7,778 nucleotides of DNA. It comes from Clostridia bacterium (GTDB lineage: Bacteria > Bacillota > Clostridia > Oscillospirales > Acutalibacteraceae). Position numbers and translations under genes: made by a program. Each line of letters opens with the position of its first letter. Within the stretch, counting starts at the first letter, position 1. The stretch is taken from contig JAFNZJ010000077.1 in the NCBI GenBank assembly GCA_017382915.1, positions 1-7,778 on the forward strand, read 5' to 3'. The notes under the pieces were generated by a model. That model searched no databases. It was not told the origin of the DNA and worked only from the letters and a program-made list of their open reading frames with translations. Below are positions 1 to 6,113 of the stretch, piece after piece.

Positions 1-10
1 AATAGAAAAT

Positions 11-64
11 TCCACCTCATCCGAGTTTTGCTTTGCAAAACCCACCTTCCCCTCAAGGGGAAGG
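11..64. repeat. two-hairpin palindromic intergenic element (dispersed-repeat-like)
   Basis: Two perfect inverted repeats stand side by side. The first is GTTTTGC (25-31) with GCAAAAC (35-41), loop TTT. The second is CCTTCCCC (45-52) with GGGGAAGG (57-64), loop TCAA. They are preceded by CCACCTCATCCG (12-23). This layout, a conserved CCACCTCATCCG lead, a variable first hairpin, then a CACCTTCCCCTCAAGGGGAAGG arm, resembles a short palindromic element that I recall being scattered between genes in gut Clostridia. The hairpins are seen directly; membership of a dispersed family is from memory and cannot be tested on one copy. The right boundary may extend to about 70. Confidence 0.5.
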
Positions 65-163
65 CTTCCTCAAAAACTTTTGTGCTAAATCAAAGCATTA
101 CAAAACATTTTTCTTTTTGTAATAAACCCTATTTCGTTTTTGTTCATCGGTTAACCTCTTTTG

Positions 164-186
164 AACCACGCGACTATCGCGTGGTT
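164..186. other. perfect 10-bp hairpin, possible weak terminator on the plus strand
   Basis: AACCACGCGA (164-173) pairs perfectly with TCGCGTGGTT (177-186) around a CTA loop. On the plus strand the arm runs into a short T run (185-188), so it could end a convergent transcript entering from the left. On the minus strand no T run follows. It may also be a processing or stability hairpin. Nothing else is recognisable in the non-coding stretch 65-194. Confidence 0.3.
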
Positions 187-194
187 TTCATTAT

Positions 195-226
195 AAAAAA
201 TGCCACCCTGCTTTTGCAGGGTGGCA
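195..226 (-). terminator. rho-independent terminator of the lipoprotein gene
   Basis: Read on the minus strand, TGCCACCCTGC and GCAGGGTGGCA form a perfect 11-bp stem (201-211 with 216-226) around an AAAA loop, followed at once by six Ts (complement of 195-200). It lies eight bases past the lipoprotein stop codon. On the plus strand the same stem is followed four bases later by six Ts (231-236), so it could work in both directions. Confidence 0.9.
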
Positions 227-234
227 ATAATTTT

Positions 235-780
235 TTATCTGTATGTTTTTGAATAAATAAGGCTACCGTCGGCATCTAAATATTTAATGGTAATTGAAAC
301 ACCGGGTTCGGTTACCATTGCCTGAAGGGTGCCTATCATTGAGGTGTAGTATGAATCAACCGAAGACATACCCTGCTCAATAGCGTTTCTTGCGGCGTTT
401 TTATCAGCAAGGGCGTTCTTATATTTGAAAACATAAATAAGCTCATTATCATCTGCTTCAATGGTAACGCCGTACTGAGCGGTCTGCATTGATGAAATCT
501 GACTGTTAAGCTGGCTTGAAACAGAGGGCTGTTCAATGTATTCTTCAATGTTATCAGGCTTGCCAAAATCAGATTTGTCATTATAATATGATTCAACAGA
601 AGCCAAAGTGTCTTGAGCGCCTTCAATATCATCAATGTCCATATCATTTAATGCGCTGGTTAGTTCATCAGCCTCTTCCTTTTCTTCTAAAAGGCGGGCG
701 GCAAAGCAACCTGTAAACGAGAACAGCATTAAAAGGGTTATAAGGGTTAAAGAAAGTACTTTAATAAGTGTGTTTTTCAT
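235..780 (-). CDS. small secreted lipoprotein, DUF4854-like
   Basis: This encodes 181 residues. A lipoprotein signal peptide is clear: K2 and K7, a hydrophobic stretch at about 8-22, then a lipobox-like F-T-G-C with the lipid-carrying cysteine at residue 25. The mature protein is predicted to be anchored on the outer face of the membrane. Residues 30-90 are acidic and probably helical. The C-terminal half (about 95-181) has the look of the DUF4854 family, with a beta stretch ELIYVFKYKN (113-122), a helical middle, and a closing strand ending VSITIKYLDADGSLIYSKTY; the family assignment is from memory. The role is unknown. The in-frame ATG at 795 is rejected because it lies inside the GGAGG ribosome site; the ATG at 780 has an 8-base spacing to that site. 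The gene stands alone, with its own promoter and terminator. SVESYY (61-66) and SVDSYY (140-145) are similar and could be coincidence or an internal repeat. Confidence 0.85.
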   Translation of the reverse strand: MKNTLIKVLSLTLITLLMLFSFTGCFAARLLEEKEEADELTSALNDMDIDDIEGAQDTLASVESYYNDKSDFGKPDNIEEYIEQPSVSSQLNSQISSMQTAQYGVTIEADDNELIYVFKYKNALADKNAARNAIEQGMSSVDSYYTSMIGTLQAMVTEPGVSITIKYLDADGSLIYSKTYR

Positions 781-788
781 AAAAACAA

Positions 789-793
789 CCTCC
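789..793 (-). promoter_or_regulatory. ribosome binding site of the lipoprotein gene
   Basis: GGAGG on the minus strand, eight bases before the ATG at 780. It fixes the start at 780, since the alternative upstream ATG (793-795) overlaps it. Confidence 0.85.
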
Positions 794-810
794 ATAATTG
801 TTATGATATA

Positions 811-839
811 ATAATATCACTTTGTTCATAAAAAAGCAA
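811..839 (-). promoter_or_regulatory. sigma-A type promoter with extended -10 for the lipoprotein gene
   Basis: On the minus strand a TTGCTT -35 (834-839) is followed after exactly 17 bases by a TATTAT -10 (811-816). The -10 is preceded by TG one base away (TGATATTAT), the extended -10 signature. The -35 matches the consensus only in TTG, so the extended -10 probably carries much of the recognition. Transcription would start near 803-805, giving a leader of roughly 25 bases. It lies between the lysA terminator and the lipoprotein gene, consistent with a separate unit. Confidence 0.7.
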
Positions 840-872
840 TAGTTATTTAACATTTTTAGGCAATTCGGCGGT

Positions 873-900
873 AAAAAAAGCACCCTTAAAAAGGGTGCTT
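873..900 (-). terminator. rho-independent terminator after lysA
   Basis: On the minus strand AAGCACCCTT (900-891) pairs with AAGGGTGCTT (887-878) in a perfect 10-bp stem with a three-base loop, and the 3' arm runs into a T tract (to 873). It begins five bases after the lysA TAG, so it ends the long transcription unit and also shows that TAG is used as a genuine stop here. Confidence 0.92.
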
Positions 901-905
901 AAAAA

Positions 906-2192
906 CTATATATCCTTTGAAATTAAATCTTCATAGGTTTCTCTTTTAATTATGAGCCTATGCTCGGAGTTTTTAACCATAACTGCGGCAGGGCGCGGCA
1001 GTCTGTTATAGTTGCTTGCCATTGAATAGTTATATGCACCTGTGGCAAGCACAGCAAGAATATCACCATTTTGGGGCTCTTGCATTTTTACATTTTCACC
1101 AAGCAGGTCGCTTTCACAACATTTACCCGCAATGGTGGCTGTAAAGGTTTTGGGTTGGTCGGCCTTATTTGCCACAACCGCCTCATACTTGGCACCATAA
1201 AGGGCATAACGCGGGTTATCACCCATTCCGCCATCCACCGCAACATAGGTGCGAATATCCGGTATTTGCTTTTTAGGACCAACGGTATAAAGGGTAATGC
1301 CTGCGTGACCAACTATACTTCTGCCCGGCTCAATATAAACGCGGGGAACGGTAATATCAAGGTCTTTGCAGGTGGTCTTAAGTGTGGTGGAAACCTTTTG
1401 CATAAAGGCATCGTAAGGCAATGGTGTATCCTCATCGGTGTAGCGAATACCAAAGCCGCCACCCAAATTAAGCTCGGTCACTGTATGAGAGAATTTTTGC
1501 TTTACATCGGCTATGAATTTTGCCATAACCTCTGCCGCAAGGCAAAACGGGTCGGTGGAAAAAATTTGCGAGCCAATATGACAATGAAAGCCTGTAAGCA
1601 AAAGATTTTTTGCCTTTAGCGCCTGCTCCACCGCAACCATAGCCTCACCACTTTCAAGCATAAAACCAAACTTGCAGTCGTTTTGACCTGTTTTTATAAA
1701 ATCGTGGGTGTGGGCATCAATACCCGGCTTTATACGAAGCAGTACCTTTACTGTTTTGCCCTGCTCCTTAGCAATATTATCAAGCAAAACAATTTCATCA
1801 AAGCTGTCAATAACTATGTGTCCTACAGCATTTTCAACCACCATTTTAAGCTCGGCTTCACTTTTATTGTTGCCGTGCATAAAAATGTTTTGGGGGTTAA
1901 AGCCGCTTTTAAGTGCGGTATAAAGCTCACCGCCCGAAACAACATCAATGCCTATGCCCTCCTCTGCCGCGATGCGGTACATTTCAAGGCAGGAAAAAGC
2001 CTTGCTGGCATAAAGGGTCATACCATTACCGTCATAGTAGCGGTCAATGGAATTTTTATATTCCCTTATAGCATTTCTTATAACATCCTCATCAAAAACA
2101 TAAAGGGGTGTGCCGTACTGCTTTGCAAGCTCCACAGTATCAACATTACCTATATGTAAATGTGAATTTTTAACAGTCAGTCCGTTATACAT
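906..2192 (-). CDS. lysA: diaminopimelate decarboxylase
   Basis: This PLP enzyme converts meso-diaminopimelate to L-lysine and CO2, the last step of lysine synthesis, in the cytoplasm. The 428-residue length is normal for the family. The fold-type III (alanine racemase-like) barrel comes first, with the PLP lysine K64 in YASKAF, HCHIGSQ (203-209), the glycine-rich phosphate loop LNLGGGFG (241-248) and EPGRS (288-292). The C-terminal beta domain carries the GKCCESD motif (356-362), whose cysteine contributes to the active site, and GAYNYSMASNYN (385-396). The start is the ATG at 2190-2192, one base after the engB stop, with AGGAGAAGG (2202-2210) ahead of it. A longer frame from a TTG at 2211-2213 would overlap that ribosome site and adds seven residues foreign to the family. 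The gene ends in TAG followed by a terminator. No lysine riboswitch precedes it, so expression probably follows the upstream genes. Confidence 0.97.
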   Translation of the reverse strand: MYNGLTVKNSHLHIGNVDTVELAKQYGTPLYVFDEDVIRNAIREYKNSIDRYYDGNGMTLYASKAFSCLEMYRIAAEEGIGIDVVSGGELYTALKSGFNPQNIFMHGNNKSEAELKMVVENAVGHIVIDSFDEIVLLDNIAKEQGKTVKVLLRIKPGIDAHTHDFIKTGQNDCKFGFMLESGEAMVAVEQALKAKNLLLTGFHCHIGSQIFSTDPFCLAAEVMAKFIADVKQKFSHTVTELNLGGGFGIRYTDEDTPLPYDAFMQKVSTTLKTTCKDLDITVPRVYIEPGRSIVGHAGITLYTVGPKKQIPDIRTYVAVDGGMGDNPRYALYGAKYEAVVANKADQPKTFTATIAGKCCESDLLGENVKMQEPQNGDILAVLATGAYNYSMASNYNRLPRPAAVMVKNSEHRLIIKRETYEDLISKDI

Positions 2193-2193
2193 T

Positions 2194-2778
2194 TTATTGT
2201 GCCTTCTCCTCAATTATTGCTTTAATTTGCTCGACACCCTCACCGTTTGCTGATGAAAATGGTATTACCTTAACATCATTTGGCAAAAAGGCAAGCTCAT
2301 CCTTTATGGCTGAAAGGCGGTTTTCCCGCTCGGTTTTATTTAACTTATCACTTTTGGTAAGCACCACCGTAAAGGGTAGCTTGGTCTGAAGCAAAAAGTG
2401 TAGCATATCAATATCATCGGCCGTTGGGCTATGGCGCATATCAATAAGTGAAAAAACATTTTTAATGTTGCGTCCCTCTTTAAAATAGCCCTCCATAAGT
2501 CTGGCAAAGCGCATTTTTTCGTTGCCCGAAATTTTGGCATAACCATAACCGGGCAGGTCTACAAGGCGCACACCATCAAGCCTATAAAAATTTATGGTAA
2601 TGGTTTTGCCCGGTTTGGTACTAACCCTGGCAAAGGCTTTGCGACCTAAAACCTTATTTATAAGACTTGATTTGCCAACATTTGAACGACCGGCAAAGCA
2701 AAGTTCAGGTAAATTTGATTCTAAAAACTGCTTTGGGTCGCCAAATGCGGCTTCAAAACTAACATTATTATAGTTCAT
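2194..2778 (-). CDS. engB: ribosome biogenesis GTPase YsxC/EngB (YihA family)
   Basis: A TrmE-Era-EngA-EngB-Septin class GTPase that acts in late assembly of the 50S ribosomal subunit. At 194 residues it is the normal single-domain size. All the nucleotide-binding motifs are visible: G1 GRSNVGKSS (30-38), G2 in the GKTITINFY segment (57-65), G3 DLPGYGYA (74-81), G4 TKSDK (141-145) and G5 SSANGEG (175-181). GKT-x-x-x-NFY and DLPGYGYA are hallmarks of this subfamily. The ATG at 2776-2778 is preceded by AAGGAG (2784-2789) at five bases, and this site includes part of the lon stop codon. The lon-ysxC order is also found in Bacillus subtilis, which supports both calls. The lysA start follows one base after its stop. 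Confidence 0.97.
   Translation of the reverse strand: MNYNNVSFEAAFGDPKQFLESNLPELCFAGRSNVGKSSLINKVLGRKAFARVSTKPGKTITINFYRLDGVRLVDLPGYGYAKISGNEKMRFARLMEGYFKEGRNIKNVFSLIDMRHSPTADDIDMLHFLLQTKLPFTVVLTKSDKLNKTERENRLSAIKDELAFLPNDVKVIPFSSANGEGVEQIKAIIEEKAQ
2202..2210 (-). promoter_or_regulatory. ribosome binding site of lysA inside the end of engB
   Basis: AGGAGAAGG on the minus strand lies within the last codons of engB (Glu-Glu-Lys), 9 to 13 bases ahead of the lysA ATG at 2192. With the engB TAA one base before that ATG, this points to translational coupling. Confidence 0.75.
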
Positions 2779-2787
2779 AAAAGCTCC

Positions 2788-5223
2788 TTACGGTCTTGCC
2801 TTTGCAGGCAGGGTTGATTTTCTGCCGTAAACGGGTGGCAGGTCGGTAGTTTTTTCTTTTTTAGGTAGCTGTACCAAGGCGGCGTCAAGCACCTCAGACA
2901 CATTTGATACCAAAACAAAATCAAGCGCATCGCGTACTTTGGGGTCAATTTCCTGCAAATCGGGCTCATTAAGCTTTGGCATAATTACGGTTTTAACACC
3001 CGCCCTGTATGCAGCCATGGTTTTTTCATTAAGACCGCCAATGGGCAGTACCCTACCCCTTATGGTAACCTCACCCGTCATTGCAACGGTGTTTTTTATA
3101 GGTAGACCGCTAAGCGCCGATACAAGCGCAGTTGTTATGGTAACACCTGCCGATGGACCATCCTTAGGAACGGCGGCTTCGGTTGCGTGAATATGAATAT
3201 CTTTATTTTTATAAAAATCGGGGTCAATGTTGTAGCTATGGGCATTTGAACGGACCCAACTTACTGCCGCCAATGCCGATTCCTTCATAACATCGCCAAG
3301 GGAACCTGTAAGCTCCACCTTACCTGTACCCTCATTGGCAACAACCTCAAGCTGCATTATTTCACCGCCAACAGCAGTCCAAGCAAGACCGTTAATAATG
3401 CCAACCTCACTATTTGGCAGTATGCTTTCAGCGGTGTATTTATGCTTGCCTAAAAATTCGGTAAGATTTTTTGATGTAATTTTAACCTTTGTCTCACCTT
3501 CAGCAAGCTTTCTGGCCGCCTTGCGGCAAAGCTTTGCGATTTCACGCTCTAAACGGCGCACGCCTGCCTCACGGGTGTAATAGCTTATAAGGTCGCCAAT
3601 TACGGTGTCATCAATTTTAAGTGTAGCCGCAGTAAGTCCGTGGGCTAGCATCTGCTTTTTAATAAGGTGGCGTTTTGCTATTTGAAACTTGTCCTCAGCA
3701 GTGTAGCCCGGCAGTTCAATAATATCCATTCTGTCAAGTAATGGGGCAGGTATATTTTGAACATTATTTGCGGTGGTTACAAAGAAAACATTGCTTAAAT
3801 CAAAGGGGAAATCAATATAGTGGTCTACAAAGGTGTTGTTTTGTTCACTATCCAGCACCTCTAAAAGGGCAGATGCGGGGTCACCCTTATAGTCACTGCC
3901 AAGCTTATCAATTTCATCCAGCAAAATAAGTGGGTTTTGGCTACCTGCGGCGGTTATTGCCTTAATAATTTTACCGGGCATAGCGCCTATGTAGGTTTTG
4001 CGGTGACCCCTTATTTCGGCCTCATCATGGATACCGCCCAGTGATACGCGTTCAAAATTACGACCCATACTGCTTGCCAATGATTTGGCAATAGAGGTTT
4101 TACCCACGCCGGGTGGGCCTGCAAGACAAATTATGTGCCCCTTTGTGTCGGGCTTAAGGGCAAAGACAGAAATGGTCTCTAATATTTGTTCCTTAACCTT
4201 TTTAAGACCATAATGGTCCTTTTCAAGGATTTTTTCGGCCTTTAAAACATCGGTGTTGATGTTGGTTTTTACGCCAAAGGGTAAATCTAAGCAGGTGTCT
4301 AAATAAACCCTGATAACGGTTGCCTCGTGTGAGCCGGGCGGCATTTTTGAAAGCTTATTAACCTCACCCTTAAGCAGGTCCTTTACCTTTTCATCTGCGG
4401 CAGATTTTTCAATTTTTTCATAATAATCGCGCAGCTCGGTGTCGGGGTCATCATCGCCATAAAGCTCACCGCTGATTACCTTCATCTGCTCTCTTAAATA
4501 ATAATCGCGCTGATTTTCTTCAATATTCCGGTGAGTTTTTTCACTTATTACGGCATCAATTTCACATATTTCAAGCTCACGCTTAATAATGTCCAACACC
4601 ACTTCAAGCCTTTTTACGGGATTAAGCTGTTCTAAAACATACTGCTTATCATCCACAGGTACAGGTATGCTTGCGGCAATATAATCGGCCAAAAAGGCGG
4701 GGTCGTTTGCCGACATTACGGTGTTTTTAATATCCTTAGGCATTTTAGGCATGAAGGATGAAAGCTTTTCAAAGCCTTCATGTACACGGCGCACAAGCAC
4801 CTCTTTATAGGCTGATTTTGCGCGGGACACCTTATCCTTAAGGGGGGTAACGGTGGCGTAGGATGTGCTTTTTTCCACCTCAAAATTATAAAGCTTTGCC
4901 CTGGTTATACCTTCAACCAAAACACGAATACCGTCATCAGATATTTTAAGCACCTGACGAATACGGGCAATAACACCGACCTTATAAACATCTTTGCCTG
5001 TTGGTTCCTCCACTGCAATATCGGTTTGAGGTACCAAAAATACGGTGCGATTTTTATTCATAGCGGCATTCATTGCATTTATTGAAATTTTTCTGCCAAC
5101 ATCAAAATGCATTACATCGTGCGGAAAAACAACAATACCCCTAAGGGCAACTGCCGGCATACGAATAACGCTGTCGTCATATTTATCATCAAATATTTCT
5201 ATTTTCTTTTCTGTAACTGACAT
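2788..5223 (-). CDS. lon: ATP-dependent Lon protease (LonA type)
   Basis: A cytoplasmic AAA+ serine protease that unfolds and degrades misfolded and selected regulatory proteins. The 811 residues hold the full LonA layout: N-terminal substrate-binding domain (about 18-215, starting MPAVALRGIVVFP), a helical linker, the AAA+ module with Walker A GPPGVGKT (369-376, K375) and Walker B PLILLDEIDK (431-440, D436 and E437), and the C-terminal protease domain. The catalytic pair is S691 in KDGPSAG and K734 in GGLNEK; their 43-residue separation equals that of E. coli Lon. The N in GLNEK replaces a common K but is not the catalytic residue. A basic/proline-rich tail (about 787-811) extends past the usual end. 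GGAGG (5229-5233) sits five bases before the ATG. No HrcA/CIRCE-like inverted repeat is seen upstream, so heat control is not evident here. Confidence 0.98.
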   Translation of the reverse strand: MSVTEKKIEIFDDKYDDSVIRMPAVALRGIVVFPHDVMHFDVGRKISINAMNAAMNKNRTVFLVPQTDIAVEEPTGKDVYKVGVIARIRQVLKISDDGIRVLVEGITRAKLYNFEVEKSTSYATVTPLKDKVSRAKSAYKEVLVRRVHEGFEKLSSFMPKMPKDIKNTVMSANDPAFLADYIAASIPVPVDDKQYVLEQLNPVKRLEVVLDIIKRELEICEIDAVISEKTHRNIEENQRDYYLREQMKVISGELYGDDDPDTELRDYYEKIEKSAADEKVKDLLKGEVNKLSKMPPGSHEATVIRVYLDTCLDLPFGVKTNINTDVLKAEKILEKDHYGLKKVKEQILETISVFALKPDTKGHIICLAGPPGVGKTSIAKSLASSMGRNFERVSLGGIHDEAEIRGHRKTYIGAMPGKIIKAITAAGSQNPLILLDEIDKLGSDYKGDPASALLEVLDSEQNNTFVDHYIDFPFDLSNVFFVTTANNVQNIPAPLLDRMDIIELPGYTAEDKFQIAKRHLIKKQMLAHGLTAATLKIDDTVIGDLISYYTREAGVRRLEREIAKLCRKAARKLAEGETKVKITSKNLTEFLGKHKYTAESILPNSEVGIINGLAWTAVGGEIMQLEVVANEGTGKVELTGSLGDVMKESALAAVSWVRSNAHSYNIDPDFYKNKDIHIHATEAAVPKDGPSAGVTITTALVSALSGLPIKNTVAMTGEVTIRGRVLPIGGLNEKTMAAYRAGVKTVIMPKLNEPDLQEIDPKVRDALDFVLVSNVSEVLDAALVQLPKKEKTTDLPPVYGRKSTLPAKARP

Positions 5224-5228
5224 TTTTT

Positions 5229-5233
5229 CCTCC
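5229..5233 (-). promoter_or_regulatory. ribosome binding site of lon
   Basis: GGAGG on the minus strand, five As before the ATG at 5221-5223. It is among the strongest ribosome sites in the window and fits a highly translated protease. Confidence 0.85.
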
Positions 5234-5250
5234 GAAAAGATTGCTTTTTA

Positions 5251-5370
5251 TTAGTCATTGTTTGAAACGGTGTCGGTAAACAGGCTTTCCTCCTGCTCTT
5301 CAAAGACTTCATCCTCACCTATTTCAAGACCAAGCGCACGGCGCTTTTCAATATCTTCACCCTTATGCTA
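5251..5370 (-). other. in-frame continuation of the DUF624-like gene beyond a TAG codon
   Basis: After the TAG at 5368-5370 the same frame stays open for 38 codons and closes with TAA at 5251-5253. The predicted tail begins HKGEDIEKRRALGLEIG and ends SLFTDTVSNND, rich in Glu and Asp, as expected of a cytoplasmic tail after a membrane protein. It has no ATG, GTG or TTG codon in frame, so it is not an independent gene. If it is part of the upstream gene, the gap to lon falls from 144 to 27 bases, in line with the other junctions of this unit. It could reflect a nonsense mutation (for example from GAG, AAG or CAG), a base-call error, or stop-codon readthrough. The open frame is seen directly; that it is or was coding is inference. 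Confidence 0.65.
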
Positions 5371-6096
5371 AGCATAATAGGGGTCAATAATATATTTTTT
5401 AATTGATGGGAATACATTGGCCTGTACAAGGCTCATTTTAAAACCGGGCACAACGCAAGCCAAAAGTATAGCCGCCACAACAAAGAATCCGCCATTGATA
5501 GCGGCCAAGCAATATAGTGCAACATAAATAAGACCCATAACAACCGCAATTAAAAGGTTGCGACCAATGTTTAAAAACGAAAAATGGAATGCGTTTTTAA
5601 CCATTTGCTTTATTGTTAAGCTAAAGGTTATGGTCATGGTCCAGATATAATATTTAATAAAAGTAACGATAATAAGCAAACCAAGGCTTATACCAAGACC
5701 TAAAATTTGGGTTACGGCAAGCTCATTTGTGTTGGATATATAACCCCAAAAATACCATATATCAAGGGCAAGCAGTGCCATTAAAACCACATTTAAAAAG
5801 CCAAGTATTAAGGACTGCTTCCAGTTTTTCTTAATGGTATCAAAAAAATCGCTAAAGCCAAAGCTGTGCTTTTGCCTGCCCATACTACGCACAACATGGG
5901 TCATACCCGCCTTGGCAAGGCCGTTGCCTATACCAAGGGTAAATACCGAAATCAAGCTATAAACAAAGCCTATGCCAAACAACTTCCAAAAATTGCGAAA
6001 ATATATTTCAAAAAAGGCAAAAAATCCTTTTTTCTGGCGCTCATTTTTTTCTACACCGGGACCTTCTTTATAATAATTGCCCGAAAAAAAGCCCAT
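5368..6096 (-). CDS. DUF624/YesL-like integral membrane protein, closed by an in-frame TAG
   Basis: 242 residues up to the TAG, or 281 with the in-frame tail described separately. Five hydrophobic helices are apparent at about 37-62, 94-118, 130-153, 182-200 and 202-222. Between the first two lies a segment with the signature of DUF624/YesL proteins: a glycine-rich turn and polar helix, then FGFSDFFDTIKKNWKQSL (79-96). The family has no established biochemical role; in Bacillus YesL sits in a pectin-use operon, but nothing sugar-related is seen here. The N-terminal 20 residues are polar and charged. The start at 6096 is 17 bases after the previous gene and is preceded by a weak, purine-rich AGGGGAAGAAG ribosome site. 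SIKKYIIDPYYA ends abruptly at the TAG, although the coding character appears to continue. Loss of an acidic tail may or may not affect function. The family call is moderately sure. Confidence 0.8.
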   Translation of the reverse strand: MGFFSGNYYKEGPGVEKNERQKKGFFAFFEIYFRNFWKLFGIGFVYSLISVFTLGIGNGLAKAGMTHVVRSMGRQKHSFGFSDFFDTIKKNWKQSLILGFLNVVLMALLALDIWYFWGYISNTNELAVTQILGLGISLGLLIIVTFIKYYIWTMTITFSLTIKQMVKNAFHFSFLNIGRNLLIAVVMGLIYVALYCLAAINGGFFVVAAILLACVVPGFKMSLVQANVFPSIKKYIIDPYYA

Positions 6097-6113
6097 TTTT
6101 CTTCTTCCCCTTT

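Noticed and set aside
28..252. Plus-strand open frame of 74 codons in the left non-coding region
   Set aside because: It runs through both arms of the palindromic element and the two hairpins, has no ribosome site, and its composition does not look like a protein.
793..795. Upstream ATG as start of the lipoprotein gene
   Set aside because: It overlaps the GGAGG ribosome site. The ATG at 780 has correct spacing and gives a proper signal peptide.
1071..1619. Plus-strand open frame of 182 codons
   Set aside because: It lies entirely opposite lysA, whose protein matches its family along the full length. The plus-strand translation has no recognisable domain and no good ribosome site.
1683..2159. 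Plus-strand open frame of 158 codons
   Set aside because: Also antisense to lysA. Its hydrophobic look comes from the complementary codons, and it matches nothing I recognise.
2193..2213. Upstream TTG start for lysA, and a possible lysine riboswitch ahead of lysA
   Set aside because: The TTG overlaps the AGGAG ribosome site and adds residues not seen in the family. The sequence ahead is engB coding DNA with no room for a riboswitch.
5368..5370. TAG as pyrrolysine or as a reassigned codon genome-wide
   Set aside because: lysA uses TAG as its stop right before a terminator, and nothing in the window points to pyrrolysine machinery. A local event is simpler.
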